A DNA stretch of 64,000 nucleotides from Limanda limanda (taxonomy: Eukaryota; Chordata; Actinopteri; Pleuronectiformes; Pleuronectidae), in contig NC_083649.1 in the NCBI RefSeq assembly GCF_963576545.1, positions 8,004,906 to 8,068,905 on the forward strand, read 5' to 3'. A program made the position numbers and the translations under genes. Of this stretch, positions 28,281 to 41,400 are shown piece by piece. Numbering within the stretch: the stretch's first letter is position 1; each line of letters opens with the position of its first letter. The notes below the pieces were generated by a model. The model did no database searches. It was not told the origin of the DNA and saw only the letters and a program-made list of their open reading frames with translations.

Positions 28281-29048
28281 AATGATTTTATTATCACTCA
28301 CCATGAATTAAATTACAAGAGGAAGATACAACACCTCAAAGCACAAAAGACAATGAACACAAGCACTGGTTGACATAACACAGTTGTGCTGCTGATACAA
28401 GTGTCTCTGTCAGAACTCATATTTACAAGTCAACATTGTTATTTTCACATTTACCACGTCTATAATGTACTGCCCTGTTCTCGATTAGCTCAGGGCTCGT
28501 TGGGTAAGATTCTGCTTTTTCTAGAAACTTATTTTTTGTGAAGGCCAGATGGTTTTTGCTGCTATACCTCTGTTGTCCATGGCTAATAAAACATCATAAG
28601 AAACACAGTGTCATTACTGTCACGCCTATAGACACTGTAGTTAATCTGGAGTTAGTTTCACATTCACTGTTCTGCTGCTGTATAAGCACAGATGAAGTAG
28701 TCGCAAACAAATGTCATCTTTAATCCCGTTGAAAGGGAGTTAACAGATTTTAACGGGCTCTTCCCTGACCCACACCACATCCTTCACCCACGTTTTGTGG
28801 AATTCTGTTACAACGTGTTTGTGTAATGTAGCTTACAATCAAACAAATATACCAACAAACAAACTAACACAACAACATAACCTCCCCTGCAGAGGTAACA
28901 ATATATAAAAAGTTATGTTGGGGAACAGGTTGGGAATTTGAAAAGTTTTGTCGAAGAAAGAAATCTGATTTGAAGTGGATTTATTGAAGAAAAAACGAAA
29001 ACACGAGTTGTATCCTCTTGAGTGAGATAGTTTGAGTGCCGATCAGGG

Positions 29049-29102
<54 letters not shown>

Positions 29103-29143
29103 GTGTGTGTGTGTTTGCGTGTGTGTGGTGAGCTTCACAGCTC
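28281..29143 (-). other. nsrp1: nsrp1 3' UTR
   Basis: Downstream of the minus-strand stop at 29146-29144. TTTATT at 28287-28292 (AATAAA on the gene strand) is a candidate poly(A) signal. A (TG)n run at 29049-29098 lies just beyond the stop codon. Confidence 0.6.
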
Positions 29144-32100
29144 TCAGTCCTCCTCCTTCTCGATATAGCTCTTACAGGCCGAGCGTCCCATCTGTCGGGC
29201 CATGTACCGCTCTCTGGCTGAACTCAAAGTATGATCTGTGCTGCGCTTTGCAAACTTGCTCTCCTTTTCCTCTATTTCCTCTTTCACCTCTTTCTCCTTT
29301 ACCTCTTCTCCTCCATCTTCTTCCTTCTTTTCTGGTTCCTTTTCTTCCTTCTTCACCGTCTTCTCCTTCTCTTGCTCCTTCCTTCTCTCCTTCTCCTGTT
29401 CCCGATCTTTGTCCTTCCGCTCATCCTCAGCTGGATTCCTCCTCTTCTCTCTGTCCCCATTCTTATCCCTCTCTCTGTCTTTTGGGCTCTTTGCCCTTTT
29501 CCCGTGCCTGTCTTCCCTCTCTGCATCCCCCCGGCCTCTACTTCTGTCATCCTCTCTTCCTCGTTCTCTGTCCTTTCTCCTATCCCTGTCGTCTCTTCTT
29601 CCTCCATGTCTGTCATCCCTCTCCTTTCCACGGTTCCTGTCTCTGTCTCTATCTCTGTCCCTCCCTCTGTCTTGATCTCTGTGACTCTTCTTGTGTCGGT
29701 CTCTTTCCCTCTCTTTTTCCTTCTCCTTATCTTCTCCACTTCCGGACGATGGCGACCTCTGTCTGTACTGGCGTTTGGGATGTGTAGAGCCGGCACCCAG
29801 CTTGCTAAACGCAGACTTCTGATCGTGTGCCTCCTCGCTGTCGCTGCATGAACTTGCGTTATTTTCATGGGATGTAGGTGAAGGAAGAGGTGAGGTCTTC
29901 TCTGTCTTTACCTTCACGGTTTGAGGTCTGTGGGAGCAGGAACAGAGCAACACAATTAAACCTCCAAATTTTAAATGTAAGTGTGATTTCGGAAGAGCGA
30001 GGAAAACGTGACTAATTTGACTGACTTGTTTGCAGAGCGATCTGGTATCTCCTCCTCTCCTACAGTCTGATTGAGCAGGTGTCGGTAGAAGCCAGTCAGG
30101 TCTCTCTGTTTCTTCACGTCCAAAGCAGCTGAGAGACCAAACACAATTCAAAGAAATTATTTACATAGCTTTGCATGAAGTCGTCCATTTCCACTCTCAG
30201 CAAGTCATAGTGTAGGTGCCTTGAGGGAGGAGACACTTTAATATACATAAAATATACTGTTTGAAATGTCACAATCAAAAAAGAATGCAATTTTAAAGTA
30301 TCAGTCCAACCTTCTATCTGTGACTGTCTGTCCTCTCTCTCCTGTTCCTCCTTCTGCTCCAGCAGCTTTTGCTTGTAGGCGGAGGTCACGTAAGCGTCTT
30401 TATCTGAAAACTTCTCTCCCTCTGCCACTCTTTCTTTCTGGATCTTTCTCTCTTCCCTCCGTTCTTGGTCTTTCTTTCGCTCATCGACTGCTTTCAACAA
30501 CTGGTGGATATACCTTGGCTGGTTGAAAGAAAAGAAAACTGTTCACATTCATGAGGAAGTGTCAGCTCACATTTTGAAAATTGTATTCAGCAATAAATGT
30601 CAGAAGTCAAAACAGTCTTTCTACGTGTTCGATATTTCCGAAATCTCACTTTTGACAAATGCAGCAATTCAAACGTTCAATTTATAGGAGATTACCTTTT
30701 TGTCAGCGCCTCCAAGAAGTTTTTTTGTGGTTTCGTTTCTCTGTTTTTGAATGTCATCGTAGACGCCATCGTAGTCGTACACGGTGCTGTCCTCTTCCAG
30801 GGCCTTCTGCATCTCCAACCGTGTCTACAGAGAGAGAAAGAGTCAGATAACGACCAGAAAATGAAAATTACAAAAGGAGGGACTGTCCTTGTTTGTCTTT
30901 AAGTTGTTTTTTTGATTCTTCCTCTCACCTGCTTCATCATCTTCTTTTTTATGGCTTCTCTCTTCAGACTCTCCCCAACTGATGTCTGAGGAACAAAAAA
31001 TAACAAAAACAGAATTCAGTATATTTGGATTGACACCTGCAATAATGTCACCTCGATATTGTTCTTTCATTTCTTTTAAGAAAATCTATTTCTACGTCTG
31101 AGCTAAAACAGCGGAATTGCATGCAGCGATTGGCCAATGAGCAATTGCATTGTCCTGCTTATTACGAGTCCAGGAGTTTACCCACCTCGTCATCGGAGTC
31201 ATCTCCAAACACTGAGGGTTTCTGCAGGGCTGCTGCCTTCAACCCTCCTTTCTTCTGGGACAAGATCAGCCCGTACCTGTGGACAGTCAGAAAACAAGGC
31301 TCATTAATCCCTGGTGTTCAAAATGGTTGGTGGATGATTCTGTGCCAGCATCCCGGCCTGATAATGGTGGTGTAATGGTGTGTGTCTGTTCTTCTCCATA
31401 ACAATGAGTCGACATTTGAATGCCGCAGCCTATCTGAGTATTATTGCCCTTCAGTGACACAATTCACCATCTTCTTATGGTCACTTGCAACATGTTAAAG
31501 CTCTATGTCGCAGCACAGAAGTGTCAAACTGGTTCAATGAACATGAGAATGAGTTTTTTAGCGGCCTCCTCAGTAGGGATGGGGGGAAAATCGATTCAGT
31601 TACAAATCGCGACTCTTGTGAATGACGATTTTAAATCGCCATGCTGCCTCCCAAATAGATTTTTTAAAACATATTTATTGGTTTATATGGGGGGGCAACA
31701 TCACCCCAGAGTATGTTGACCAGCTCTTGTTTTTGCACAAGAATCTAAACATACCCAAGCACTAGTTTTGCATCGCCTACATGCAAACTACAATAGCCTA
31801 CTTTTTGTTTATTTCAAAGTTTATATTTTAAGTAAACTTTTATTCATTCTATTTAATTTACCTTTTATTTATTGTTTAAAAGTAGCCTAAGTGGCATACA
31901 TTTCTTAATCTGTCAGTTTGTGTGCAGTTGACAGGGGCTATAGAATAATAGGGCACATTTTTATTTATTTTCTCCATTGGCTGCCCGGCAGTCATTAAGT
32001 TAATGTTAATATTTGAAATAAAAGTTGTAAAGCTCTAAGTGAATTTGACTGTTGTATTTGAAGGTATGATTCAACATTTTTCCATGGTCCAGTATTTAAA

Positions 32101-32944
32101 AAAAAAAAATAACCAAAAGAAATCCCAGGAAATCGTAAAATCACAATACATACAGAATCGCAATACATATCGTATCGCCACCTAAGTATCGTATCAGGAG
32201 GTCCCTGCCGATTCCCATCCCTACTCCTCAGTCACCAGTGAATCCAATGGGACACATTTAAGATGAGGTAGAACAGGAGAGTAGCAGCATGGAGGTGCAT
32301 GAACCAGAATCTCAAAGGTGAACGTCTCCAACATGTTGCTGGAGCAAACTGAAGTCCTGGTAATCAGTATTAAATGTTGTTGCTGTTATAGAGAAATATC
32401 TGACTGTATATATTTCCATTTAACAGTTAAAGATTTCCCATATCATGGTTTTAAAGGACTCGAATGAGACGGGTGACTACCTGCAGACATTAGATAAGGA
32501 GCAACACTTCATGCACGAAAGACTGAATTAAAAACACCTACAAATTAAGAGAAATCTACCAAATTCACTGAATTCTGAAGCAGCAACGTTAACTTAATTA
32601 AAATGAATCATCTCCTGCTTGTCATCGGCAGAGAAAACATGCAGGAGATGGGAGGCAACCGCTGATAAATATAAATTAACGATAGTTTCTCTTAATGCAT
32701 TTTACGAACTATGAGGGAATCTAGTAAATCGTTAGCTAGCTACAGAAGCAGCAATAGACGAAACAGCGGTTTAATCAACAACCCCCGAGCTTAAACACTT
32801 CCCCAGCCGCTAAACACATGGTTGAATTCAAGATGAGTTATTTCTAAATCATTAACCAAGCGACACAGTTGTTGATTTCTTGTCCCGGACTATCGCAAAT
32901 CGAGTTAGCATGTTAGCAACTCACTGCTTCGTAGGCGCCGCCAT
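29144..32944 (-). CDS. nsrp1: Nuclear speckle splicing regulatory protein 1, complete
   Basis: Minus-strand exons in transcript order: 32944-32925, 31276-31186, 30985-30929, 30824-30696, 30518-30311, 30128-30026 and 29927-29144. They total 1392 nt, i.e. 463 residues; human NSRP1 is 558. The start MAAPTKQYGLILSQKKGG, then SVFGDDSDDE, a coiled-coil block (KALEEDSTVYDYDGVYDDI, LLKAVDERKKDQERREERKI) and DVKKQRDLTGFYRHLL are diagnostic. The last exon encodes a long Arg/Asp/Lys/Glu- and RS-like tail ending KSYIEKEED. The protein acts in nuclear speckles and influences alternative splice-site choice. It is shorter than the human protein, mainly in the charged tail. Tail-to-tail with the calpain and divergent from ssh2. 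Confidence 0.95.
31566..32231. mobile_element. non-autonomous hAT element with 8-bp target duplication in nsrp1 intron 1
   Basis: Terminal inverted repeats TAGGGATGG (31574) and CCATCCCTA (to 32223) are flanked by perfect 8-bp duplications CTCCTCAG at 31566-31573 and 32224-32231. Eight-base duplications and TAGGGATG ends are typical of hAT elements. The 650-bp body has no transposase frame. Confidence 0.9.
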
Positions 32945-33129
32945 CTTGCTCTGCTCACTGTGAGGCGGCAGCGGCAGATTCGACACGATATTTTCAATCA
33001 GGTCAAACGCGAGGAGTCCAGTTGGGGATGGATTCAAGCAGCAATTTAAATACATAAATAATAAACATAAAAAATACAACTAATAAATAATAATAAGAAA
33101 GAGACAACGACAACCCAAACAAAAAAAGG

Positions 33130-33146
33130 CAAAATCCAGATTCAAT

Positions 33147-33190
<44 letters not shown>

Positions 33191-34152
33191 TAGCAAAAAT
33201 ACAGTATCAAAATTAAATTAAAATTCTAGGGCTGCAAAGCAGCACTGGGCGGGCCCAAGCACATGCATTTTGAAGCGTTGCATGCGTTTTGCCTGAAAAT
33301 AATAATAAAAACAAAGATTCCTTCAATATTTGACGGGCTCAGCATCAAAGGATTCATGGTCGATGTATGTACAGAACATCGTGTTTTAATAGCCATTTTG
33401 CGACGCCCATTGAAAATTTCTTCAGAATACGTAAATTTTCACCACTTTCTAACTTTCTGCAAATTTTGGTAAGAAGTTGAGCATGGTAAAGCCCTCAAAA
33501 AGCCAGTTCATTTGCCTGAATAATAATAATAATAATTATTATTATTATTATTTATACTTTGCAGCTTTAATACTTAACCTGGGGTCTCGGGGGGCACCGT
33601 TGAGCCATTTTGCCCATTCAAAATTCCTTCAGAATACGTACATTTTCACCACTTTCTAACTTTCTGTAAATTGCAAATTTTGATAAGAAGTTGAGCATGG
33701 TAAAGCCCTCAAAATGTCAATTCATTTGCCTGAATAATAATAATAATGAAAATTTAATGTATATCGAATTAAAGTTGTAAAACGAGGCTTACCTTCTTTT
33801 GGCAGTAGGTGATGCTATCACTATCGCTACAGACAGACTAATAGATCTGCTTAGGTCAAAAACACTTGTTTATCTTAGATCAAAGGAATACGTGATCATA
33901 TTCAGTGGTAAAAGCAAACTGACAAGGAATTCTTTGCTTAATGAATCCTTTAAAGTGTTAATTTATATAAAGCCTGGCTGAAGTTGAGCATGGTAAAGCC
34001 CTTAAAAAGCCAATTCATTTGCCTGAATAATAATAATCCTTACAATTTCAATAGGGTCTAACCTGACCTTTGATCAGTGCTCGGGCCCTAATAAATAATC
34101 CTTACAATAACAATAGGGTCCTCCCTGACCTTTGATCAGTGCTCGGGCCCTA
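33130..34152. repeat. unclassified repeat cluster with internal ~210-bp duplication and TAA runs
   Basis: The phrase GAAGTTGAGCATGGTAAAGC followed by TTTGCCTGAATAATAATAA recurs at about 33474, 33690 and 33981. TTCAGAATACGTA...CACTTTCTAACTTTCTG recurs at about 33422 and 33629. GACCTTTGATCAGTGCTCGG recurs at 34069 and 34132. The ends (CTAGGGCTGCAAAGC at 33226, GCTCGGGCCCTAA at 34141) are weakly inverted. Probably a compound non-autonomous element. Confidence 0.6.
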
Positions 34153-35550
34153 ATTACACAACTGCCACACACATGCACCATGTTTACCCCACCGTAAACG
34201 TTTCTCCAGCTCCACATCATGAAATGCTAGGTTATAAAACTAAATTTAGAAGGTTTTGCAGATGATAATTCATTTCATCTCAGTTTTATACTTTAAAATT
34301 ATTTTCCGTGACTGGGAACTATTTATAGTCTGAAACTGAAAGTAAAGTAATTGTTAAGATCTAGAAATTGTTATATGAAAACCATTATTTGGGGGATTTT
34401 CTCCAATTATGATCCTGTAAATACATAAATAATAAAAATAAATTACACAGCTGCCACATACATGCACCATGTTTATATGGTTTTCAGGTTTATTGTATTT
34501 TTTTTTCTTCACTAAGTATGGATTTGTCGGTCTGCTGCGAATGTGCGGACTGGTCTGAACAGTTAGACGTCTCTGACCACAGTGGACAAAATGGGATTTA
34601 TAAGTGATTAGTGATTATTTTGTTTTCATAAATGAATAATAATAGTCATACAGTAATATGAAAACATTGAATATTATATCCCTGCGAATATCGTAAACGT
34701 TTCTCCAGCTCCACATCATGAAATGCTAGGTTATAAAACTAAATTTAGAATGTTTTGCATTTCATCTCAGTTTTATACTTTAAAATGATTCTCCGTGACT
34801 GGGAACTATTTATAGTCTGAAACTGAAAGTAAAGTAATTGTTAAGATCTAGAAATTGTTATATGAAAACCATTATTTGGGGGATGTTCTCCAATTATGAT
34901 CCTGTAAATACATAAATAATAAAAATAAATTACACAGCTGCCACATACATGCACCATGTTTATATGGTTTTCAGGTTTATTGTATTTTTTTTTCTTCACT
35001 AAGTATGGATTTGTCGGTCTGCTGCGAATGTGCGGACTGGTCTGAACAGTTCGAAGTCTCTGACCACAATGGACAAAATGGGATTTATAAGTGATTAGTG
35101 ATTATTTTGTTTTCATAAATGAATAATAATAGTCATACAGTAATATGAAAACATTGAATATTATATCCCTGCGAATATCGTAAACGTTTTTCCAGCTCCA
35201 CATCATGAAATGCTAGGTTATAAAACTAAATTTAGAATGTTTTGCATTTCATCTCAGTTTTATACTTTAAAATGATTCTCCGTGACTGTGAACTATTTAT
35301 ATTCTGAAACTGAAAGTAAAGTAATTGTTAAGATCTAGAAATTGTTATATGAAAACCATTATTTGGGGGATTTTCTCCAATTATGATCCTGTAAATACAT
35401 AAATAATAAAAAAAATTACACAGCTGCCACATACATGCACCATGTTCATATGGTTTTCAGGTTTATTGTATTTTTTTTTCTTCACTAAGTATGGTTTTGT
35501 CGGTCTGCTGCGAATGTGCGAACTGGTCTGAACAGTTAGACGTCTCTGAC
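34153..35550. repeat. tandem repeat, ~490-bp unit, about 2.8 copies
   Basis: CGTAAACGTTT-TCCAGCTCCAC occurs at 34193, 34692 and 35179, and ACACAGCTGCCACATACATG occurs at about 34444, 34933 and 35419, giving periods of about 499 and 487 bp. Copies are nearly identical, so the duplication is recent. There is no coding frame. Confidence 0.93.
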
Positions 35551-35707
35551 CAAATATGATCCTGAGAGGAAAATAATTGCTAAAATCTATACGGCTATCT
35601 CAGGTATGCCTTTGTTTTTATTTGATAGCAATATTTTGTTTGTTATTAGTGGCCCCCTACTATTTTATTTATATCTTGTGACACTTAAATACATAACACA
35701 TTTCAGA

Positions 35708-35825
<118 letters not shown>

Positions 35826-37225
35826 CACACAGTCACACAGTCACACACCGAGAGACGTATACACTTCACAACTCACATTTTCCAGTCCTGTGCATCCACT
35901 TCCTCTCTCAACCCACTGAGAGCATCCACCTTCAGGTCTTCGTTCTGCTATGAAACTTCTCGATGCACAGAAACTGACCATTTCTGCTCCTGTGACCACA
36001 CATCAGCTTAACTACTACACAAAGGATACAGAGGCTATAATGGCTTTATTATTGAGAATATAGGAGGAAATGAAATGATGAGTGTATTTAACAGAAATTA
36101 AGGGAAATGGCTTGTGTCACTTGTTAGTTTCAATGTTGTTGTTGTTGTGATGTTGCTGCTCGGCTCTAAACCTGCGGTATGTCATTTTCTTATAATAAGA
36201 TCAGGGAGCATGTGACTCACCTGTGATTAAGGCTGCAGCTCTGTATTTCCACTGACTATACTCTGCAGAACTCTAAATCCAAACACCATTATCTGTGTCG
36301 TAATCTCCATCTCATCTCCTCTCTGGCCTCTCTGTTAATCCCTTTGCTACAAACACAGCGACCAAAGCTGCCTGAATGATTGGATGGCCTGAGGGATGTG
36401 TGGATAAATGGATAGGTGGATAGGAGGAGTGACAGGGGCATGGATGATGTTATCGAACCTATGTAACTGTAAAGAAAAATGCGGAGGAACTAAACCAACC
36501 TTTGAATAACAGAGAGCTGCATCCTTCTTATATCTGTGCAGTTATAAAGTGATAAAACACAACAGTTGAATATTATCCAATAAAGTGAACATTTTGAATG
36601 ATGATGTATTTTTCTGCTCCAAACTTTTGGATCTGCTCATATCTGTGATTCTTGGCATCTTCCTGTGATTATCAGTATTGTCTCTGTGTAGGAGACGGGG
36701 AAGAAGAAACCAGGATGTTCCAGGTGTGATGGTCGTGGTAAAGCTGGTGCTGTGCAGCTGTGTATGCCTGCACATCTGGGCGGTGACGTATGTGGTGACG
36801 TTCAAAGGATCCCGAGCCCGCCGTGCCCGGTGACTGAGGTCAGGAAATAAGTTGGCGGGTTTGGCGTCCGAATCGAAAAATATAACCCCCCCTCAAATTT
36901 CATTGACTTGGCACTTTATTGTGCGTTTGTTTGCAAAAAAAAAGAAACTGCCTGAAACCCAGCACTGTGGAAATTTTGTTTTTATTGTTTCCATTTTCCC
37001 TTTTGACCCCCGCCATTGTAGCCTACCATAAATACAGACAACATATTAATACGTTCATAATTGATGTATTGGCATCACAAACATCATTCATTAATCTATT
37101 AAAAAAAAAGCGTCAGACACCCAGAGCCATGGTGTCATTTTAACCACTCTGCCTGTTTTTACATATATTGTCCACTTGATAGCGCAGTAGAGCAAATTAA
37201 CCAGTGAACCAACTGGATGGAAAGC

Positions 37226-37596
37226 GTCAAAGCTGTAGATAGATAAATAGATTACTTTATTCATCCCCAAAGGGAAATTAAGTTTTCATAGCAGCCGGTA
37301 TATTTGAATACAATGAAATACAATACAATAGAATAAAATAAAAAATATTGAGGTAGAAAGAATAAAAACAGAAACACAAGATAAATAGGTAGATAAGGTG
37401 CAGTGGCAAGATGATGGTAATAGTACTGATGATATGATGGTAATGTTATTGTTAGACAGTATATAAAAATAAAAATAGTACAGTATATATAGTATATAAT
37501 ATAACATAATACATATTTATATATGATAGTAATTATACCAATATAATAGCAGTATATAGTAATAATGGCAGCAACAGTATATATAATAAAAATAAA

Positions 37597-37631
<35 letters not shown>

Positions 37632-37990
37632 TGTACACATGTATAAATATGTGTATATAGACTTATATATATAAAGAATATACAAAGAGTATGATATAAT
37701 ATGATATGATATATAGTAGAGGTATAAATATAAGTATTTGACTATACAATAGATAATATAATATACTATGAGTGTAAGAATATGTAGACAGAGTGAGCAA
37801 AAGACAATATTATTGTATAAAATGATATATAATATCAATATGGTTTATATTAACACATATCACATATGATGTGAAGGAAGTGTTCCAGTATATGGAGCGG
37901 AGTGTTGTACAAGGTACACAGTGCAAGGAGACAGGTATATTTAGTGCAGTTCTGTGCTGGTGGCTCTGAGACCAAAGCTGGTAAGAATAT
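37226..37990 (-). mobile_element. reversed LINE 3' region
   Basis: TAGATAGATAAATAG then TTTATTCATCCCCAAAGGGA at 37226-37280 is the reverse complement of a LINE 3' end with TCTA tail. An AT-rich 3' UTR follows, ending with GTACACAGTGCAAGGAGACA-type sequence seen in this LINE group. No frame is intact. Confidence 0.6.
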
Positions 37991-38199
37991 AGCAGGGATT
38001 TTTTCATATTCAATGTCTACCAATAAATCCCTTTTCACCTAAATCGTAGACACTGAACGTTTAACTAGAACCCACCAGTGCCTCTGTACGTGTTGTGAGT
38101 GAGAGTGGCTGCTGGTTTGAACCACAGGGCTCATGATTTATTAATTTCTTAATGCACTTCATCACTTATCGTTGTGGGGCTGACAGTCGCTCGGTTTGT

Positions 38200-38457
38200 G
38201 TCCAGCACTCACACTGTTAATGAGGGGAGGGGGCGGGGGGAGAGAGAGATCCGGGTGATTGCGCATGCTCAGGAGTGTCTGACAGCGGAACCAGCCGGGG
38301 AGTCGACACACAGCCGCCGAGCGGAGAGAGGAAGCGGCAACGACGAGAGAGACGAGCAGCGGGTGTTTCCTCCTCTTCCTCCTCCTCCTCCTCACAACCA
38401 GCTATGCTCCTCTCGCCGGCGTCGCCTTCTCTCCGGTGTCCGCTTCCCAGTCGCTGA
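38200..38457 (+). promoter_or_regulatory. ssh2: ssh2 promoter / 5' UTR, GC-rich
   Basis: GC- and CpG-rich sequence directly before the ATG at 38458, with a pyrimidine tract (TCCTCCTCTTCCTCC, about 38370). The CpG richness extends into intron 1. No TATA box is visible; the transcription start is not resolved. Confidence 0.6.
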
Positions 38458-41400
38458 ATGGCGCTGGTTACCGTGCAGCGATCCCCGACCCCCAGCACCA
38501 GCTCCAGCCCCTGCGTGTCGGTGAGTCGTCCCCGGCCCCGCGGAGCCTCCTCCCCGGGCGCCGGACACCCAGAAAACACACAAACCTCCTCGGGAATGTG
38601 TTCCTCTGCTCCACCAGGCTCCATTTCCGCTGCATGTGTGTGTTTCTTCTCCCCGAGGCTCGACTGTCATAAAGTGCATTGCCTTTGTGCTTTTCTGCGC
38701 ACGCGCGACACATCGCAGCTCATCGTTGATCGGGGCTCCAGAGACGCTGCCAAGTTGACCCAAAAAATCCCCCCCCCCTTCTGTCGTGTTTCTGCGTTTT
38801 ATATTTGTGTGTGTGTGTGGGGAGACGTCGTTAGCATCGTTAGCTTAGCATCAAACCGCCGCTTCCTCTCGGCTGTTCTCATTGTGCTCCTCTGTTGACA
38901 TGGTTCCTGTTTGCACCTTCATTCACTTCCGCTCCCGCTGAGCTTCCGGGTGTCACGGAGGAAGCAGCGAGTAGAGTAGAGTAGTCTCGGTTCCTAAACA
39001 CGGTTGTGGACATGTCTTTATCTGTCTCTATGTCCTCCCTCTCCCCTATAAGTATATCTTATAATATTGATGATCGGCATCTATTTAGAAAGAGAGGGAT
39101 TGCCGGACTCAACTTCCTATTTTGGACTAAGACATGTCCCCATGACATTAAGGCAAAATTGTATAATATTTGGGGCAAAGATTTTGTTTATGTTTATGGT
39201 CAGAAAAGGTGAGGAAGGACCAAAATACTATCAAATTTTCCATATTGATTTAGCCAACCATCTTTGTTCGAACTCAAGGGCACACACACGTAAGTTTATA
39301 TGGATATAAACATATTGTTTATTATTGGGTAAAGATTGGGTGCTAGTGTGGTTATGGTTGATAAGTGCAGGGAGGTAGGGCCAAAACATTATCACACGTT
39401 TTCTATAGATACATAATTATATAAACATTTAACACCATAACTGACTGTGGTGTTTGTTATACCTCAAGGGCACACACACATACGTTTATATGGATATAAA
39501 CATATTGTTTATTATTGGGTAAAGATTGGGTGTTAGTGTGGTTATGGTTGATTAGTGCAGGGAGGTAGGGCCAAAACATTATCACACGTTTTCTATAGAT
39601 AAATAATTATATAAACATTTAACACCATAACTGACTGTGGTGTTTGTTATACCTCAAGGATACACACAATAAGTTTTGGTTATTAAAACTGAATGAAGGC
39701 ATAACGTCATTGTTTACTAGAAAACTCCCAACGGCTGGCTTTTTTAATTGAAGTTTAATCGGTTTATTCAGTAGTTGAGGGTTGAATTCTACATAGATTG
39801 ATGTTTGCTTTGCCTCAGAACAATAATTTATTTCTTGGTTTTGACATGGTTGTTTTCAGAGACCTCATCTAATGGGTCATGACTGAAAAAGCATGACAGA
39901 AGGGACTGCTGCTGGAGTTTGAACTAATGTTAAACTATCATAACCAGCATTAGTTGCTAGTACCTGGATGGCAGTATTTCTGGTGTACTCTGTGGGAAGG
40001 TTTGCTGCGTTTCCCGTGGTCGTCTGCACTCGTCCTCCTGCATTGCTCACAACGGATATGGCGGATGTAGCTTTAGGCATCTGAACCAAATCACTGGCGT
40101 TGAGTGACCTGACCTCTCTATACCTCAATTTCCTCTTCTTGTGCGGGTGTCACACTCAGTTTTAGGTTTCCAACAATCTGTGCGTGTGTGTTTCCCCTTG
40201 TTTTGTCTCTTAATGTGCAAGCGACATAGGCCTAATTGAGTTATTCTGCAGATGAGGATTGACCCAAATGCAAAACAGAGACATTTATTATAAAGTTCGT
40301 TGTCCTGTTGCTTTTCCCTCCGCTCGTCTTCTTTCTACCGACACGAGTAACTCCTCTAGACTGTGGGCTAGAGAGTGAGGAAGTGATCTAGAGCACAAGT
40401 TCACCGTCTGCTTCTCATTCAAATGTTGTTCTCTGTATGGTTCACACAACTTCAGAGAAGTGATTATGAAAGTGAACATATGCTCATGAAGAGTGATCCA
40501 CAGATGCTGACTCCTTTCTGCTCTACAGCGATCGAAAACAATCAGACGGCGGTGTCTTATTTCTGTTAATGGAGTCACTTGAATATCTGGCAATTCAAGA
40601 TGAAAAACTGTATAACAATTTACATGCTGTCATAAAGCAGTCTTGCTTTTTGATAAGCAACCTTTCCCATTTTAGCCTCAATCCACATGATGTATATTGT
40701 GCCAAGTAAAATGTTATAACACAGTCATTCATGGCTGACATGAGCATATTGCCTCATTAAGCATAATAATGAAACTGTAGAGGATGGAAATTTGACGATG
40801 GAAAGTTTCTTTTGACACAAGTTGAGAGTGAGTCACAAATTCGTTGTGTCCATTGAAAGGGACCATGTACTTTAAACCTTTTATTTTCCCTGAGTAAAAC
40901 AGGTTCTGTGAGTAACTGTTAGGAAATCTGCTGGGACTGTCATCAAGAATTGTTAAAAGAAATATACAAGAATGGAGGAAACAAGAATTTGTACACGGAC
41001 TGTCACATTGAGTCATGTGTTGCAAGAGCAGCTCGTGTACAGCCACAGGTTTAATCACGTGTTCGAGGTGTGATGGTGAGCGAGACTCTTTCATTACAAC
41101 AGAAGATATGCACATGTGTAAGGTGAGGCAGGCAGAGGTGTCGAAGGATGTGAAGCATTTTCTTGTGGAAATATGCTTTCAAGCTGCAACCCACGCACAC
41201 AAACAATGATAACACGCTACACAGACATGTCTGGTTTCCTGTCCTGCTGTCAAGTGGCGTGCGTATGGTGTCTCGTGTAAAACTTTGCATGAGATGGCTG
41301 CTGGCTGTTGTTTCCCTCCCCCTACACCATATTTACTTGAACCTCTCGTTGAGCCCGTCCAGACTCACTGGTATGTGTCTGCTTCACAATAAGGCTGTTT

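Noticed and set aside
29032..29851. plus-strand Ser/Leu/Pro-rich frames opposite nsrp1
   Set aside because: Antisense shadow of the charged repeat tail of nsrp1; no splice or domain support.
31277..32924. possible miR-423 in nsrp1 intron 1, as in human
   Set aside because: I looked for the mature miR-423 words (GAGGGGCAGAGAGC and the 3p arm) on both strands and do not see them here.
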